The notes below the pieces were generated by a model. That model did not search any database, was not told where the DNA came from, and was given only the letters and a program-made list of their open reading frames with translations. Source: an uncultured Litoreibacter sp. (lineage in GTDB: Bacteria; Pseudomonadota; Alphaproteobacteria; Rhodobacterales; Rhodobacteraceae). Taken from it: DNA of 64,000 nucleotides. The stretch lies in NCBI RefSeq assembly GCF_947487515.1, contig NZ_CANKWO010000004.1, positions 372,001 to 436,000 on the forward strand, in the 5' to 3' direction. Of the stretch, positions 8,131-17,045 are shown one piece after another. The position numbers were made by a program, and so were the translations under genes. Within the stretch, counting starts at the first letter, position 1, and each line of letters starts with the position of its first letter.

Positions 8131-10023
8131 TCAAGCGGATTGAAGCCTGCGACGTTTTTTGAAGGCATTGCCAAAACGCTCGGCGCGATCAGCCTTGCCG
8201 CGGTCGTTCAGGTACCCTTCCATGGCTTGACGATAAAGATAGATATCTTTGCGCGCGCGGATGGCGCGGTAGAAATCGAGCTCGGTCAATTCGCCGGTGA
8301 CCGCCGACTCCATCACGTCTTTCAAGACATTCATCCGACTGAGCACCAGCGCAGACTTATGCCCCAAACCCGCGCCCTTCAGGCGAATAATATTCCGGCC
8401 TTTCAGGCGGTCAACATGCTTGCGATCCCCTTTGTGGAATTGGTCGTAGATGACAAACACCTTTGATGCCGACTTTGTTTGCGATGCAGCATCAGAGTAG
8501 GGCAAAGACCAATCCGCAGCACGGCCCTTGGCAAACCGGCCTTCCCATCGAACCTTGCTTTTGTCCAAAGTCGTTTGCGGTGAAAAGGCGACCACAACAG
8601 CCCCGGGGGCCAGTGAGGAAAATGTCAGCGCGCCGAAGGCCCCCATCGAGGTCCCGACAAAGGCCACTTTCTTAAAGCCCTTGAAGAACCCGTCATCGCG
8701 CAAGCGTTCCAAATGCGCGATCAAATCTGCATCCCGGAACCATGTTGGCTCTTGTGCGTAAATGCCAAGGTGCGAATAGCCGCGATCCGCACAGAATTTT
8801 TGCGCCCATGGCTCTCGGGCGTAGGCGTCATTGCCGGCTTGCGAAAGATTGTCAAAGGAGACGACCAACTGGTCGGTGTCCCGTTCCACAAACGAAGACG
8901 CATAGGCTCCATGCGAATGGAACCAACCACGCTTGTCGCCACCGGGATAGATTTCACGGTACCATGTGGGCGGGGCCAAGGCCTCCTCCAAGGCGTCGTT
9001 GGCAGGATCAAGAACCGGACGCTCCCTGGCCTCTGCAATCAATTCTGCCTCTTGCTTGCGGCGGGCTTGCAAGGTCCCCATGGCGGTCATCAGAGCGTCT
9101 GTGGCGGCAGAGCGATCGGCAAGCTGCCCTCGCAACTGGTCTTCGATGCTTTGAGCGTTGTCGTCCCCTTCCAAATCCTGAGTTTCGAAAAACTCTTTGC
9201 AATCAGGCATGAAGCGTTTCACTAGGCGGCGGTTCTCACGAGACACTTGCGTCATTAGCCCCATACGCTCGGACCGCGAGAAGACGTCGCGCGACTTAAT
9301 GGTTCCAGGGTGGTTCAACGCGATTAACTCGCGGATGACCTCTCGGGTGTTGAAATCGGTGCGCTCGCCCATCAAGGAAAGAAGCTCTGACATCTCGGCG
9401 GAAAATGTCTTGTTGGAGAACCCTTCAACCACGCGCAAATCACGGGTGATGGGCATTTCAAGGTAATGCGCGAAATCGCGAACCACGTCGCCATCCACCA
9501 GATACTTCGGCCCGAAAGGGCGCACGACGATGTTCTCTTCCCCGAACATCTCGGCATAGGTGTTGAAGGTGTTGAGGTAGTGCAACCGGCGCTTGGCGTC
9601 ATCCAAGAAAGCCTGCCGGTCCGGCGGGATGCGGCTGTTCTTCAACAGCTGCTTATACAGCGCTTCGAGGTAGCTGTCTTGGCGGCGAATGTAGCAAATG
9701 ACCTTGGTGCGCTGCTTGAACTCTTCTGGGGCGGCACCCGAAAGTTTCCGCGCCGTATGCAGGTTGAACAGCATCTCGGAGGAGGCAACTTGCGTAACAT
9801 CTGGCGTGGCATCGGCTTCGCGAAGCATCTCTTCCATCAAAATGGTCGCGTTGCCCGTGCGGGCCGCGGCTGCCAGCTGGTTATGTGCGATATGCGCACG
9901 ACCAGTTGTCATGAAATTTAAGCGCCCCGTTTCGCGCAACGTGGTGGCGTTGTCGTTTAGGAAGTTCTGGAGCGATGTTGTTCCAGTTTTAGGTGATCCG
10001 ATATGAAGCCAAATCTGTCCCAT
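8131..10023 (-). CDS. Sulfotransferase fused to an alpha/beta-hydrolase-like domain
   Basis: A 630-residue two-domain protein. Residues 1-280 look like a sulfotransferase: the PAPS 5'-phosphosulfate loop GSPKTGTTSLQ at 9-19, and KVICYIRRQDSYLEALYKQL near 107-126, the usual 3'-phosphate motif region with its Arg-Gln-Asp-Ser. A charged linker (285-345) leads to residues 385-600, which carry a nucleophile elbow GTSMG at 457-461, SPQTTLDKS near 481, a VIYDQFHKGD strand likely to hold the acid, and a LGHK histidine. This second domain is clearly related to the whole of the neighbouring upstream gene. It is last in a minus-strand run of four, 27 nt after the previous stop. Likely role: sulfating, and perhaps deacylating or transferring acyl groups on, a glycan; the substrate is unknown. 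Confidence 0.75.
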   Translation of the reverse strand: MGQIWLHIGSPKTGTTSLQNFLNDNATTLRETGRLNFMTTGRAHIAHNQLAAAARTGNATILMEEMLREADATPDVTQVASSEMLFNLHTARKLSGAAPEEFKQRTKVICYIRRQDSYLEALYKQLLKNSRIPPDRQAFLDDAKRRLHYLNTFNTYAEMFGEENIVVRPFGPKYLVDGDVVRDFAHYLEMPITRDLRVVEGFSNKTFSAEMSELLSLMGERTDFNTREVIRELIALNHPGTIKSRDVFSRSERMGLMTQVSRENRRLVKRFMPDCKEFFETQDLEGDDNAQSIEDQLRGQLADRSAATDALMTAMGTLQARRKQEAELIAEARERPVLDPANDALEEALAPPTWYREIYPGGDKRGWFHSHGAYASSFVERDTDQLVVSFDNLSQAGNDAYAREPWAQKFCADRGYSHLGIYAQEPTWFRDADLIAHLERLRDDGFFKGFKKVAFVGTSMGAFGALTFSSLAPGAVVVAFSPQTTLDKSKVRWEGRFAKGRAADWSLPYSDAASQTKSASKVFVIYDQFHKGDRKHVDRLKGRNIIRLKGAGLGHKSALVLSRMNVLKDVMESAVTGELTELDFYRAIRARKDIYLYRQAMEGYLNDRGKADRAERFGNAFKKRRRLQSA

Positions 10024-10050
10024 GTGTCTTGCCCGCCTTGCCTTGAAGTA

Positions 10051-11013
10051 TCATTTGCGGCCCCCTCGTTTGCCGGGGGGCGTTATGCCACGCTTTTCCA
10101 AAAGCGCATTTGCCGCGTTTAACTTGCGGCGGAACACTGGACCATTGCCGGTGCTTAGAACCCGCTCCGCCAAATAGGCGATGAGCAGGGGGTGTTTCTT
10201 TTCAGGAATGCGCAAGATCAACTCGCGCAGATACCGGCGGAACTCGCGCCGCGCCCGAAGCATTTTGTAAAAGCTGGTGCGCGTCAACGTGCCATCAACG
10301 CATGCTCCGACCACTGGTTTCAGCAATCCCATCTGGATCAGACCCGATGCGATGCGGTGACCTTGGAACCGGCATTTCAACTTGGTTATGTTTTTGCCGC
10401 GGAACAGGGCCGCATGCATTGCGTCAGCAGGTTCCAACGGGTCGTAGAAAATGAACACATCACTGGCTTTGGCCACCATGTCAGGCGCATAGCCGTAGTC
10501 ATTGTTGAAGTTGCGCTTCCACGCTTTTTGATACCGCGTTTCCCAAGAGGTGACATCACGGTCCAGCGTGGCTTGGGGCGAAATTGCAACCACTGTGGCC
10601 TTGGGGCAGGCGGCGGAAAATGCGCATGCTGCATAAGCCCCCATAGAGGCCCCATAAAACACGACAGTGTCGAATTGCGCGAAAAACTTCTGTTTTTTCA
10701 GCCGGTTGAAGAAGGCGATCACGTCTTCATCGCGGTACCACGTCCAGTCATGCGCCATCATGCCCAGAATGGACCAACCCTGCTTTTGAACGAAATCAAA
10801 GCCCCACGGCAGGCGGTTTCCATGCTCAAACACATGGTCGAGGTTCTCGAAGGTGACAATCAGCGTTTTGCCGGATTTGACGAAAAGGGCCGTGTGGTCT
10901 TCTCCCAATTCCTCGAAAAAACCGTGCTCATCCCCTAAGGCGCGCAGCTCGGCGTTCCATGCCGCGCGATCCATTTCTTCGGTGGGGGCTTTGAGGTCGA
11001 TAGCGCTACTCAT
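10051..11013 (-). CDS. Alpha/beta-hydrolase-like protein of the glycan cluster
   Basis: A 320-residue protein from ATG 11013, which overlaps the previous stop as ATGA and has AGAGGG 7 nt upstream. It shows a hydrolase-like core: TLIVTFENLDH near 50-60, a nucleophile elbow GASMG at 121-125, AISPQATLDRDV near 143-154, VFIFYDPLEP and a QGHR histidine near 217-220. The same blocks occur in the C-terminal half of the next gene, so the two are paralogous domains. No signal peptide is seen. Predicted esterase or acyltransferase-like enzyme on a glycan intermediate; this is inference. In databases such proteins may carry only a generic hydrolase label. Confidence 0.65.
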   Translation of the reverse strand: MSSAIDLKAPTEEMDRAAWNAELRALGDEHGFFEELGEDHTALFVKSGKTLIVTFENLDHVFEHGNRLPWGFDFVQKQGWSILGMMAHDWTWYRDEDVIAFFNRLKKQKFFAQFDTVVFYGASMGAYAACAFSAACPKATVVAISPQATLDRDVTSWETRYQKAWKRNFNNDYGYAPDMVAKASDVFIFYDPLEPADAMHAALFRGKNITKLKCRFQGHRIASGLIQMGLLKPVVGACVDGTLTRTSFYKMLRARREFRRYLRELILRIPEKKHPLLIAYLAERVLSTGNGPVFRRKLNAANALLEKRGITPPGKRGGRK

Positions 11014-12020
11014 GCCGCGACCCTCTTGGCTAGGCCAGGAAACATATCCAACGTTGGGGAAATGGCCTTGAACAATGCGCGACCAGTGTCGCTGTCTTGA
11101 AGGATTTGGATTTGATCGCGGTGCCATTGCACCGAGCGGTCATGAAGGCGGCCCAGCTTGGGATCACATATAAGGTCTTCGTATATGTCCTTCATCGCAC
11201 TCAGCTTTGGTTGAATAGAGGCGTCAAATTCCTCATTGCGGTTCATATCCGCCCAATAGTCCGCCCCGCGCAAACCTTCGCCAAAGGCGCGGCCTCGGGC
11301 GGATTTCAGCAAGAAGCTTTCGCGGGTGCGTACGGCGTAATGATTGATCTGGCCCAATTCATAGCTGATGGTGTCGCGGTTTAGACGCCAACTGCTTTTG
11401 TGGTAGCTTTCGGGCAGGGGAGTTCCTGCAGGGCCCGCCCAGTTCAGCGCATCCCAATCGTCGTTGGGAACTGATTTCGGGCGGTGGCACCCAATCAATT
11501 CCACCGCGTCGGTGCGGTGAATGGATTTGATACCCCAAGCCTGCGCAGGGCTTGGGCAATGCTGAGGCGCGGCACGGCGCAGGGTTTCCGTCAAGAAGCC
11601 ATCGTGGAAGGACGTCACATCCGCGCTGCCAAACAAACGCCAAGCCAGCGAAATGCACTTCGCATCCGGAGCGGCGGCGGTGAGGTCGGTGATCCGGCCA
11701 TTCCCTGCGTGAATATTTATGAATTCATCCGCGTCGATCACCGCCACCCAGTCGTGGTCTTGATAGACCTGCTCTTTGGGGGCTTTGCGAAAGGCGCGTA
11801 CTTGATGCGAGGCACGGCCACCTTCACGCGCGGGATTATGGCGCAGGGTTACGATCCCCATATTCGCCAACCGGCGCAGGATCTTGTCAGTGCCGTCTTC
11901 GCAGTCATTGATATAGATAAGGAAGTGATCAAACCCGATAGACATGTGATAGGCCACCCACTCAAGGATGTAGGGGCCTTCGTTCTTCATACATGTTAAG
12001 ATCAGGTGCTTTTGGGTCAT
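11010..12020 (-). CDS. Family-2-like glycosyltransferase (copy A)
   Basis: A 336-residue cytoplasmic glycosyltransferase. LILTCMKNEGPYILEWVAYH (7-26), INDCEDGTDKIL and the metal-binding DADEF at 96-100 followed by INIH are the core of a GT-A fold enzyme of the glycosyl transferase family 2/92-like group. Later blocks WRLFG, CHRPK, INHYAVRTRESFL and YWADMNRNEEFD also occur in two divergent neighbours (13691-14722 and the C-terminus of 14709-16982). Start overlaps the upstream stop as ATGA (12017-12020) and its own stop overlaps the next start the same way, so translation is coupled. Donor sugar and acceptor unknown. Confidence 0.82.
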   Translation of the reverse strand: MTQKHLILTCMKNEGPYILEWVAYHMSIGFDHFLIYINDCEDGTDKILRRLANMGIVTLRHNPAREGGRASHQVRAFRKAPKEQVYQDHDWVAVIDADEFINIHAGNGRITDLTAAAPDAKCISLAWRLFGSADVTSFHDGFLTETLRRAAPQHCPSPAQAWGIKSIHRTDAVELIGCHRPKSVPNDDWDALNWAGPAGTPLPESYHKSSWRLNRDTISYELGQINHYAVRTRESFLLKSARGRAFGEGLRGADYWADMNRNEEFDASIQPKLSAMKDIYEDLICDPKLGRLHDRSVQWHRDQIQILQDSDTGRALFKAISPTLDMFPGLAKRVAA

Positions 12021-13552
12021 CGTTTTTGAACCACCAGCACTTGGTCGCGTTTATCTTTGTGCCACTTCGCTTGGAAAATGAAACAGCCCGAAAAGTCGGC
12101 GCGCATTTCGTTCAGGCGGTTTTGAATTTGGGCGTCTGGATGGGCAAAGCCGCCCTCCCGCAGGTAATTTTGAAACAGCACGGCTGTGCGCGGGTAGCCG
12201 GATTTCTCCAAGTCCTTTGGCTGGAAACGAAGGTCCTCAATGATGTAGAGGCCGCCGGATTTCACCTTTGAGAACAGTGCGGTAAAGGCATGTTGCTGGT
12301 GGTGGGATGCATGTGTTGCATCATCCAGCACAACATCGAACGCATCCGCCTTGGCTGTGGCACGTTCCAGTGTTTCAATGCTATCGGAGGTCGCGCGCAC
12401 AGTCTTGAGGCGCGTGTTTTTCTCACCGCTATAGGCCATCGCATCAATGCCCATTAGTTTGGCCTTGGGCAGGAATTCCAGCCACATATCTACCGCTGCG
12501 GGCTCACTAAGCCCCAGCAACGCCATGTTCACCGCCCGCGTGCGCATCGGGTTGAACAGCATTTGGTAAAGTTCCGTGAACCGGTGTTTGCCGGTGCCTT
12601 GATCCAAGCCCCGTTCATCTGCCAAATCGGTCAAATTCACGATGCCGCGCCCTTTGCGGTCGGCATTTGTCACCTCTGGAATAGATGTTCCAGGGATCAT
12701 TTTGGGCTCTTTTGGCCTATGCGGGTTCGATTTCGGCAAAGGGGCATCAGAGGGCACAATCTTGTGCTTCTTCAGCAGCTTGCCGATGAGGCTGTCTGGG
12801 TGCGGCTCGCCGTTCTCGCGCTCGATAATGCGCATCCGCATACGACGCCCCCAAAAGTGGATCGAGAGCGTGTTGTCGGTGATGTAGTGGCTCAGGTCCA
12901 TGTTCGGCTTTAGCATCATACGACGCTTTTTGAAGCTGACAGGGAACAGGGCCTCAATCGGCATGGCGTATTTATGCTCGCCCGTTTTATGCAGGAAATG
13001 GGTCAGGGCCTGCGGCCCCCAAACACCCCAAGACTGCTCGCCCACGTGCACAGGGTCGCCCGCGGCTTTCTTTTCGCGCATCTCGGCTTTCAGCTCTTCG
13101 GAGAACCAGTCAGGGATCGCATATTCATCAGACGTGAAGTCGATCAGCCCCGCCAGCGTGTCGCTATCTGCAGGCAAGCCCACGACGCCGTTGTTGATGT
13201 GGCGATCACTTTCCCAGCCGTGAAAGTGGCCGTTGGGGGAGGTGAAGCGTTTGACGCAATACGCATCTGTATCGGCCCAAATCTGGTCGTCGGTCTTGGC
13301 CAGCATGTTGTAGCGCCACTTATCCGCCTGCGGAGCAGGGGAGCCAGTGCGCTTATGCGCGATCACATTGCCAAGGGGCATGATCTCATTGGCGTCACAA
13401 ATCTCGATCCCGTCGGGAATATTTCCGACGTCACCGTAAGTGTACATTTTGACATGGTGGCCCGCATCGCGGAATGACACGGCGCAAAGTTGCTCCATGT
13501 AGGATAGATTGCCGCCGATCCACAGCTGGGCAATGGCATAGTCTTTGGACAC
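12017..13552 (-). CDS. Glycosyltransferase (GT32-like) fused to a class I methyltransferase-like domain
   Basis: A 511-residue protein with a GTG start; AGAGG precedes it by 8 nt. The N-terminal 250 residues resemble capsular glycosyltransferases with a DXD sugar-binding motif: AIAQLWIGGNLSYMEQL, KWRYNMLAK, then WADTDAYC (DTD near 94-96) and INNGVVGL. A proline-rich linker (265-300) joins a C-terminal region of about 190 residues that looks like a SAM-dependent methyltransferase: ELYQMLF, VDMWLEFLPKAKLMGIDAM, DVVLDDATHASHHQQ, GGLYIIEDL. This HASHHQ region is typical of sugar or antibiotic O-methyltransferases. First gene of the minus-strand unit. Confidence 0.75.
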   Translation of the reverse strand: MSKDYAIAQLWIGGNLSYMEQLCAVSFRDAGHHVKMYTYGDVGNIPDGIEICDANEIMPLGNVIAHKRTGSPAPQADKWRYNMLAKTDDQIWADTDAYCVKRFTSPNGHFHGWESDRHINNGVVGLPADSDTLAGLIDFTSDEYAIPDWFSEELKAEMREKKAAGDPVHVGEQSWGVWGPQALTHFLHKTGEHKYAMPIEALFPVSFKKRRMMLKPNMDLSHYITDNTLSIHFWGRRMRMRIIERENGEPHPDSLIGKLLKKHKIVPSDAPLPKSNPHRPKEPKMIPGTSIPEVTNADRKGRGIVNLTDLADERGLDQGTGKHRFTELYQMLFNPMRTRAVNMALLGLSEPAAVDMWLEFLPKAKLMGIDAMAYSGEKNTRLKTVRATSDSIETLERATAKADAFDVVLDDATHASHHQQHAFTALFSKVKSGGLYIIEDLRFQPKDLEKSGYPRTAVLFQNYLREGGFAHPDAQIQNRLNEMRADFSGCFIFQAKWHKDKRDQVLVVQKR

Positions 13553-13690
13553 GTTTTTTGCCTCTCATGAGCGAGTTCAATCTCCGCTCGTTTTTATCAT
13601 TGTTTCGATTCTTACAAAGGAGGGGTTAAAACGCAAGGAAAACCGATTCGTTTCACGGGGAAACCGAGCTGTAAGGGCAACAGGCGTCAT

Positions 13691-14722
13691 ATGAAGATCA
13701 CACTTGTAACCACAATGCGCAACGAAGGTCTGCATCTGTTGGAATGGATCGCGCATCACCGTGCCGCGGGTGTCACCGACTTTTTGGTCTACACCAATGA
13801 CTGCGAGGACGGCACAGAGGCGCTATTGAACCTGCTTCCCGACGTCACCCATGTAGCCTTGGAGGACGGGAAAAAGCCACCTCAATGGCGGGCGCTGAAG
13901 GCGGCTTGGGATCATCCTCTGGTGACACATGCGGATTGGGTGATGTGTACTGACTGTGATGAATTTGTGAATTTAGGCAAAGGCTTATCGACCTTAGTTG
14001 AATTGATAGATCATGTGGACGCAGATATGATTTTGATGCCGTGGCGCTTGTTCGGCCACAATGCCCATGCGCAGATGTCCGACGCATTAACCACCGAACG
14101 CTTCACCCGCGCCGCGCCAGAGGCGCTGCTTTATCCGGCGATCGGAAGCTACTTCAAGTCGCTGTTCCGCAAAAGCGGCCCGTTCCGCCAATTTGGCGTT
14201 CATCGTCCAAAACAGAAAAACCCAGAACGCCATGACCCACCACGAGTGGTTGATGGCTCCGGCGTGCCGGTGCCAAGCAATGTGGCCTCAAGGGACGGGC
14301 AGATCATGTTGTGGGGCAAGCCGATCGCGCGCGAATTGGTGCAGCTGAACCATTATTCCGTCCGCTCCGCCGCAGAGTTTATGCTGAAGCGGGGACGAGG
14401 ATTGCCCAATCACCAGCAAAAAGAAATCGATCTGACCTATTGGGTCGAGCGGAATTTCAACGTCGTGGAAGATCGCTCGATTGCACATATGGCGACGGCG
14501 ACCAAAGCCACCTTAACGGACTTTTTGGCAGTCGAGGGCGTCGCGCAGGCACAAGCCGAAAGCCGCGCATGGCACCGTGCCAGATTTGAGGCCTTGATGC
14601 AGCAGCCTGATGCATTGAAGCTATACGGCCGGTTATTGTTGGCCGAAGGGGCGTCGCATTTGCCTGATGCGGTAGCATTGGATCTGATCAAGCGCTATGG
14701 ACAGGTCCATGGCTCAAACTGA
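13691..14722 (+). CDS. Family-2-like glycosyltransferase (copy B)
   Basis: A 343-residue paralogue of the glycosyltransferase at 11010-12020. Shared blocks are MRNEGLHLLEWIAHH, TNDCEDGTEALLNLL, the metal-binding CTDCDEF at residues 86-92, PWRLFG, KSLFRKSGPFRQFGVHRPK, LNHYSVRSAAEFMLKRGRG and YWVERNFNVVED. No signal peptide. It is divergent from the minus-strand half of the cluster across a 138-bp gap, and its stop overlaps the next gene by 14 nt, so the two are co-translated. Sugar specificity cannot be read from the sequence. Confidence 0.82.
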   Translation: MKITLVTTMRNEGLHLLEWIAHHRAAGVTDFLVYTNDCEDGTEALLNLLPDVTHVALEDGKKPPQWRALKAAWDHPLVTHADWVMCTDCDEFVNLGKGLSTLVELIDHVDADMILMPWRLFGHNAHAQMSDALTTERFTRAAPEALLYPAIGSYFKSLFRKSGPFRQFGVHRPKQKNPERHDPPRVVDGSGVPVPSNVASRDGQIMLWGKPIARELVQLNHYSVRSAAEFMLKRGRGLPNHQQKEIDLTYWVERNFNVVEDRSIAHMATATKATLTDFLAVEGVAQAQAESRAWHRARFEALMQQPDALKLYGRLLLAEGASHLPDAVALDLIKRYGQVHGSN

Positions 14723-16982
14723 TATCTACCTAAAGCGCGAATTGAATGTTGTTGAAGATCAAGGCCTTGTGGCGCTTGACTGTATAGGCTGGGCAGATCC
14801 GGTCGGGGGCATGGGGCTGCGGGTGTTTTTCAAGACCGGCACGTCCTACGATCCGTTCGATCCCAAGGGGCGGAAAGGCTGTGCGGCATTTTCGGAAGCC
14901 CGCATGATCAACGGCGGGCCGATGTTCGTCGGCACGGCGCCTGCACCTTCCGGCCATATCAAGATGGCGCTGAAGCAAGGCGAGCTGAAACTCCCAGTCC
15001 AAGAGCCGGAAACCGGTTTGTTCGAAGACATGAATGTTTGCATCGTCGAGCGAAACGGTGAAAGCATATCCGTCATCGAGGACTGGCTGCGCTACCATGT
15101 GACGGGGCATGACTTGCAAGCCGTGCTTATGATTGATCGTGAAAAACCTAACAGTGAGAAGGGGTTCGAGCGCAAACTGAAAGCTCTTGCTGAAAGTGTA
15201 GGGTTGCAACGCCTTGTGCATGTAAAGTCGAAAGTGCCCTTGGGGGATGTGAACCTGCCCCCTGCGCACCACCCGTTCAACGCTCCTGATGCGCCTGGCA
15301 AAGATCGCATGGATGATTTGCCCAAGGACCCTGAAACGTCGCCCTTGGCCGAGCTGTCGCTATATGAATGGGCGAAATGGCGGTTCCTGAGCCGCGCGCG
15401 CGCTGTGATGAACATCGACCTGACCGACTTGCTCGCGTTGGAGGCGAAACCATTCGATCAGGTCCATGAAACCTCGGTCGGGGTCATCCAGCTTATCGGC
15501 CAACGCATCTACCCTTGGCGGGTGCGTCCCAAGAAAAAGCCGACGTTTGGTGACCATATTTGCCGCCAATTCGAAAACCCCCGCGCCAATCGCCGTTGGT
15601 GTGTGGCCCCCTCGCGTGTGGGAAGTGACAAAGTCTGGCGCTTTGTGCGGATCATCGATGCAGACCCGCAGCCGGACGAGGTAATGCCCTTTTTGCGGGC
15701 GATGGCGATCAAGCATCCCAAGAATTCCGCGGCTGAACTGGTGCCAAAAACGTCGTTGATTGAGGATGAACATTTACTCGTGATGGCCCGCGAAATTTGG
15801 GATCACAAACCGGTTCGTCCGCCTGAAAGCAAGATGGCAGAGCCCTCGGGAAAAGCCATCAACGGCGGGCGCACCGCAATTGTCACCTGCATGAAAAACG
15901 AAGGGCCCTTCATTCTTGAATGGATCGCCTACCACCGCGCCATCGGTGTGGATGACTTTCTTGTCTACACCAATGATTGCAACGACGGCACGGATGAGCT
16001 GCTGGACCTGCTGCAAGAGCGCGGCATCTTGCAAAGGCGGGACAATAAATTCGCTGGAACCGACCTGAAGCCGCAGCACTGGGCTTTGGATGCCGCAGGG
16101 CGCGAGGATGTGTTCAAGAATGCCGGTTGGGCGATTTCGATGGATGTGGATGAGTTTATCAACATTCACGTGGGCGAGGGCAAGCTAGAGGATTTGTACA
16201 AGGCAGTAGGGGACGCCAACATGATTTCGCTGACGTGGCGGCTTTATGGCAATGGGGATGTGCATGAATACAAAGACGAATTGCTGATCAACCAATTCAC
16301 CCAATGCGCGCCAGAGCTGTGCCGAAAGCCACATCAGGCTTGGGGCTTCAAGACGCTGTTTCGCAACATTGGCATTTACAAAAAGATGGGAGTCCACCGG
16401 CCCAAAGGCCTAAAGCCGGACCTGTGGGACAAGATCAAATGGGTCAATGGTTCCGGCAAGCCGATGCCGAAAAAGCTGATCCGCAATGGCTGGCGCTCCA
16501 CCACCGACAGCTACGGCTATGACTTGGTGTCGCTGAACCATTATGCGGTTCGATCTGCGGAAAGCTTCCTTGTGAAACGGGATCGTGGGCGGGTGAACCA
16601 CGTGGATCGCGATCAGGGCTTAAGTTACTGGTTTCGAATGAATAACAACTGGGAGTTCAACAACTCCGCTCAAACGAAGCTTCCGCTGGTGCAGGCAGAG
16701 TTCGACCGTTTGATGTCCGATCCGGAGCTGCGTGCGGCCCATGATTATTCCGTCGGCAAGCACCGCGAGAAAATCGAAGAACTGAAGGCGACCGAAAACT
16801 ACTCCAACTTCTATCGCGACCTGACAGGGCCGCGAATGGAGCGTTTGGCACGGATGCACAATTACTTCGGGGCCAATGTGTTTTTGGCGGGCCCCGATGT
16901 TGTGCCCGATGAGGTGGCCTTGATGGAGGAAATCCCCGAGGATTTCTTCTTTACCGTCGAGAAAGTCAAAACGACGCATTAA
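14709..16982 (+). CDS. Tandem glycosyltransferase with degenerate N-terminal copy (copy C)
   Basis: A 757-residue protein; ATG 14709 is preferred (ACAGG just upstream), with an in-frame ATG at 14697. The C-terminal 370 residues are a complete copy of the cluster's glycosyltransferase: VTCMKNEGPFILEWIAYH (from about 393), NDCNDGTDELLDLL, MDVDEFINIH (about 478-487), LTWRLYG, KTLFRNIGIYKKMGVHRPK, LNHYAVRSAESFLVK and YWFRMNNNWEFN. The N-terminal part has echoes of the same fold: NVCIVERNGESISVIEDWLR near 109 matches the first motif, and VMNIDLTDLLAL near 234 aligns with the DVDEF strand but lacks its DxDE. That copy is probably catalytically dead, perhaps binding the acceptor. Confidence 0.75.
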   Translation: MAQTDIYLKRELNVVEDQGLVALDCIGWADPVGGMGLRVFFKTGTSYDPFDPKGRKGCAAFSEARMINGGPMFVGTAPAPSGHIKMALKQGELKLPVQEPETGLFEDMNVCIVERNGESISVIEDWLRYHVTGHDLQAVLMIDREKPNSEKGFERKLKALAESVGLQRLVHVKSKVPLGDVNLPPAHHPFNAPDAPGKDRMDDLPKDPETSPLAELSLYEWAKWRFLSRARAVMNIDLTDLLALEAKPFDQVHETSVGVIQLIGQRIYPWRVRPKKKPTFGDHICRQFENPRANRRWCVAPSRVGSDKVWRFVRIIDADPQPDEVMPFLRAMAIKHPKNSAAELVPKTSLIEDEHLLVMAREIWDHKPVRPPESKMAEPSGKAINGGRTAIVTCMKNEGPFILEWIAYHRAIGVDDFLVYTNDCNDGTDELLDLLQERGILQRRDNKFAGTDLKPQHWALDAAGREDVFKNAGWAISMDVDEFINIHVGEGKLEDLYKAVGDANMISLTWRLYGNGDVHEYKDELLINQFTQCAPELCRKPHQAWGFKTLFRNIGIYKKMGVHRPKGLKPDLWDKIKWVNGSGKPMPKKLIRNGWRSTTDSYGYDLVSLNHYAVRSAESFLVKRDRGRVNHVDRDQGLSYWFRMNNNWEFNNSAQTKLPLVQAEFDRLMSDPELRAAHDYSVGKHREKIEELKATENYSNFYRDLTGPRMERLARMHNYFGANVFLAGPDVVPDEVALMEEIPEDFFFTVEKVKTTH

Positions 16983-17045
16983 AGTCCGAGTGTTTTCCTA
17001 GGCAATGACTTCCCATCTCTCTCAGGCGCTTGTAGAGACAAGGCG

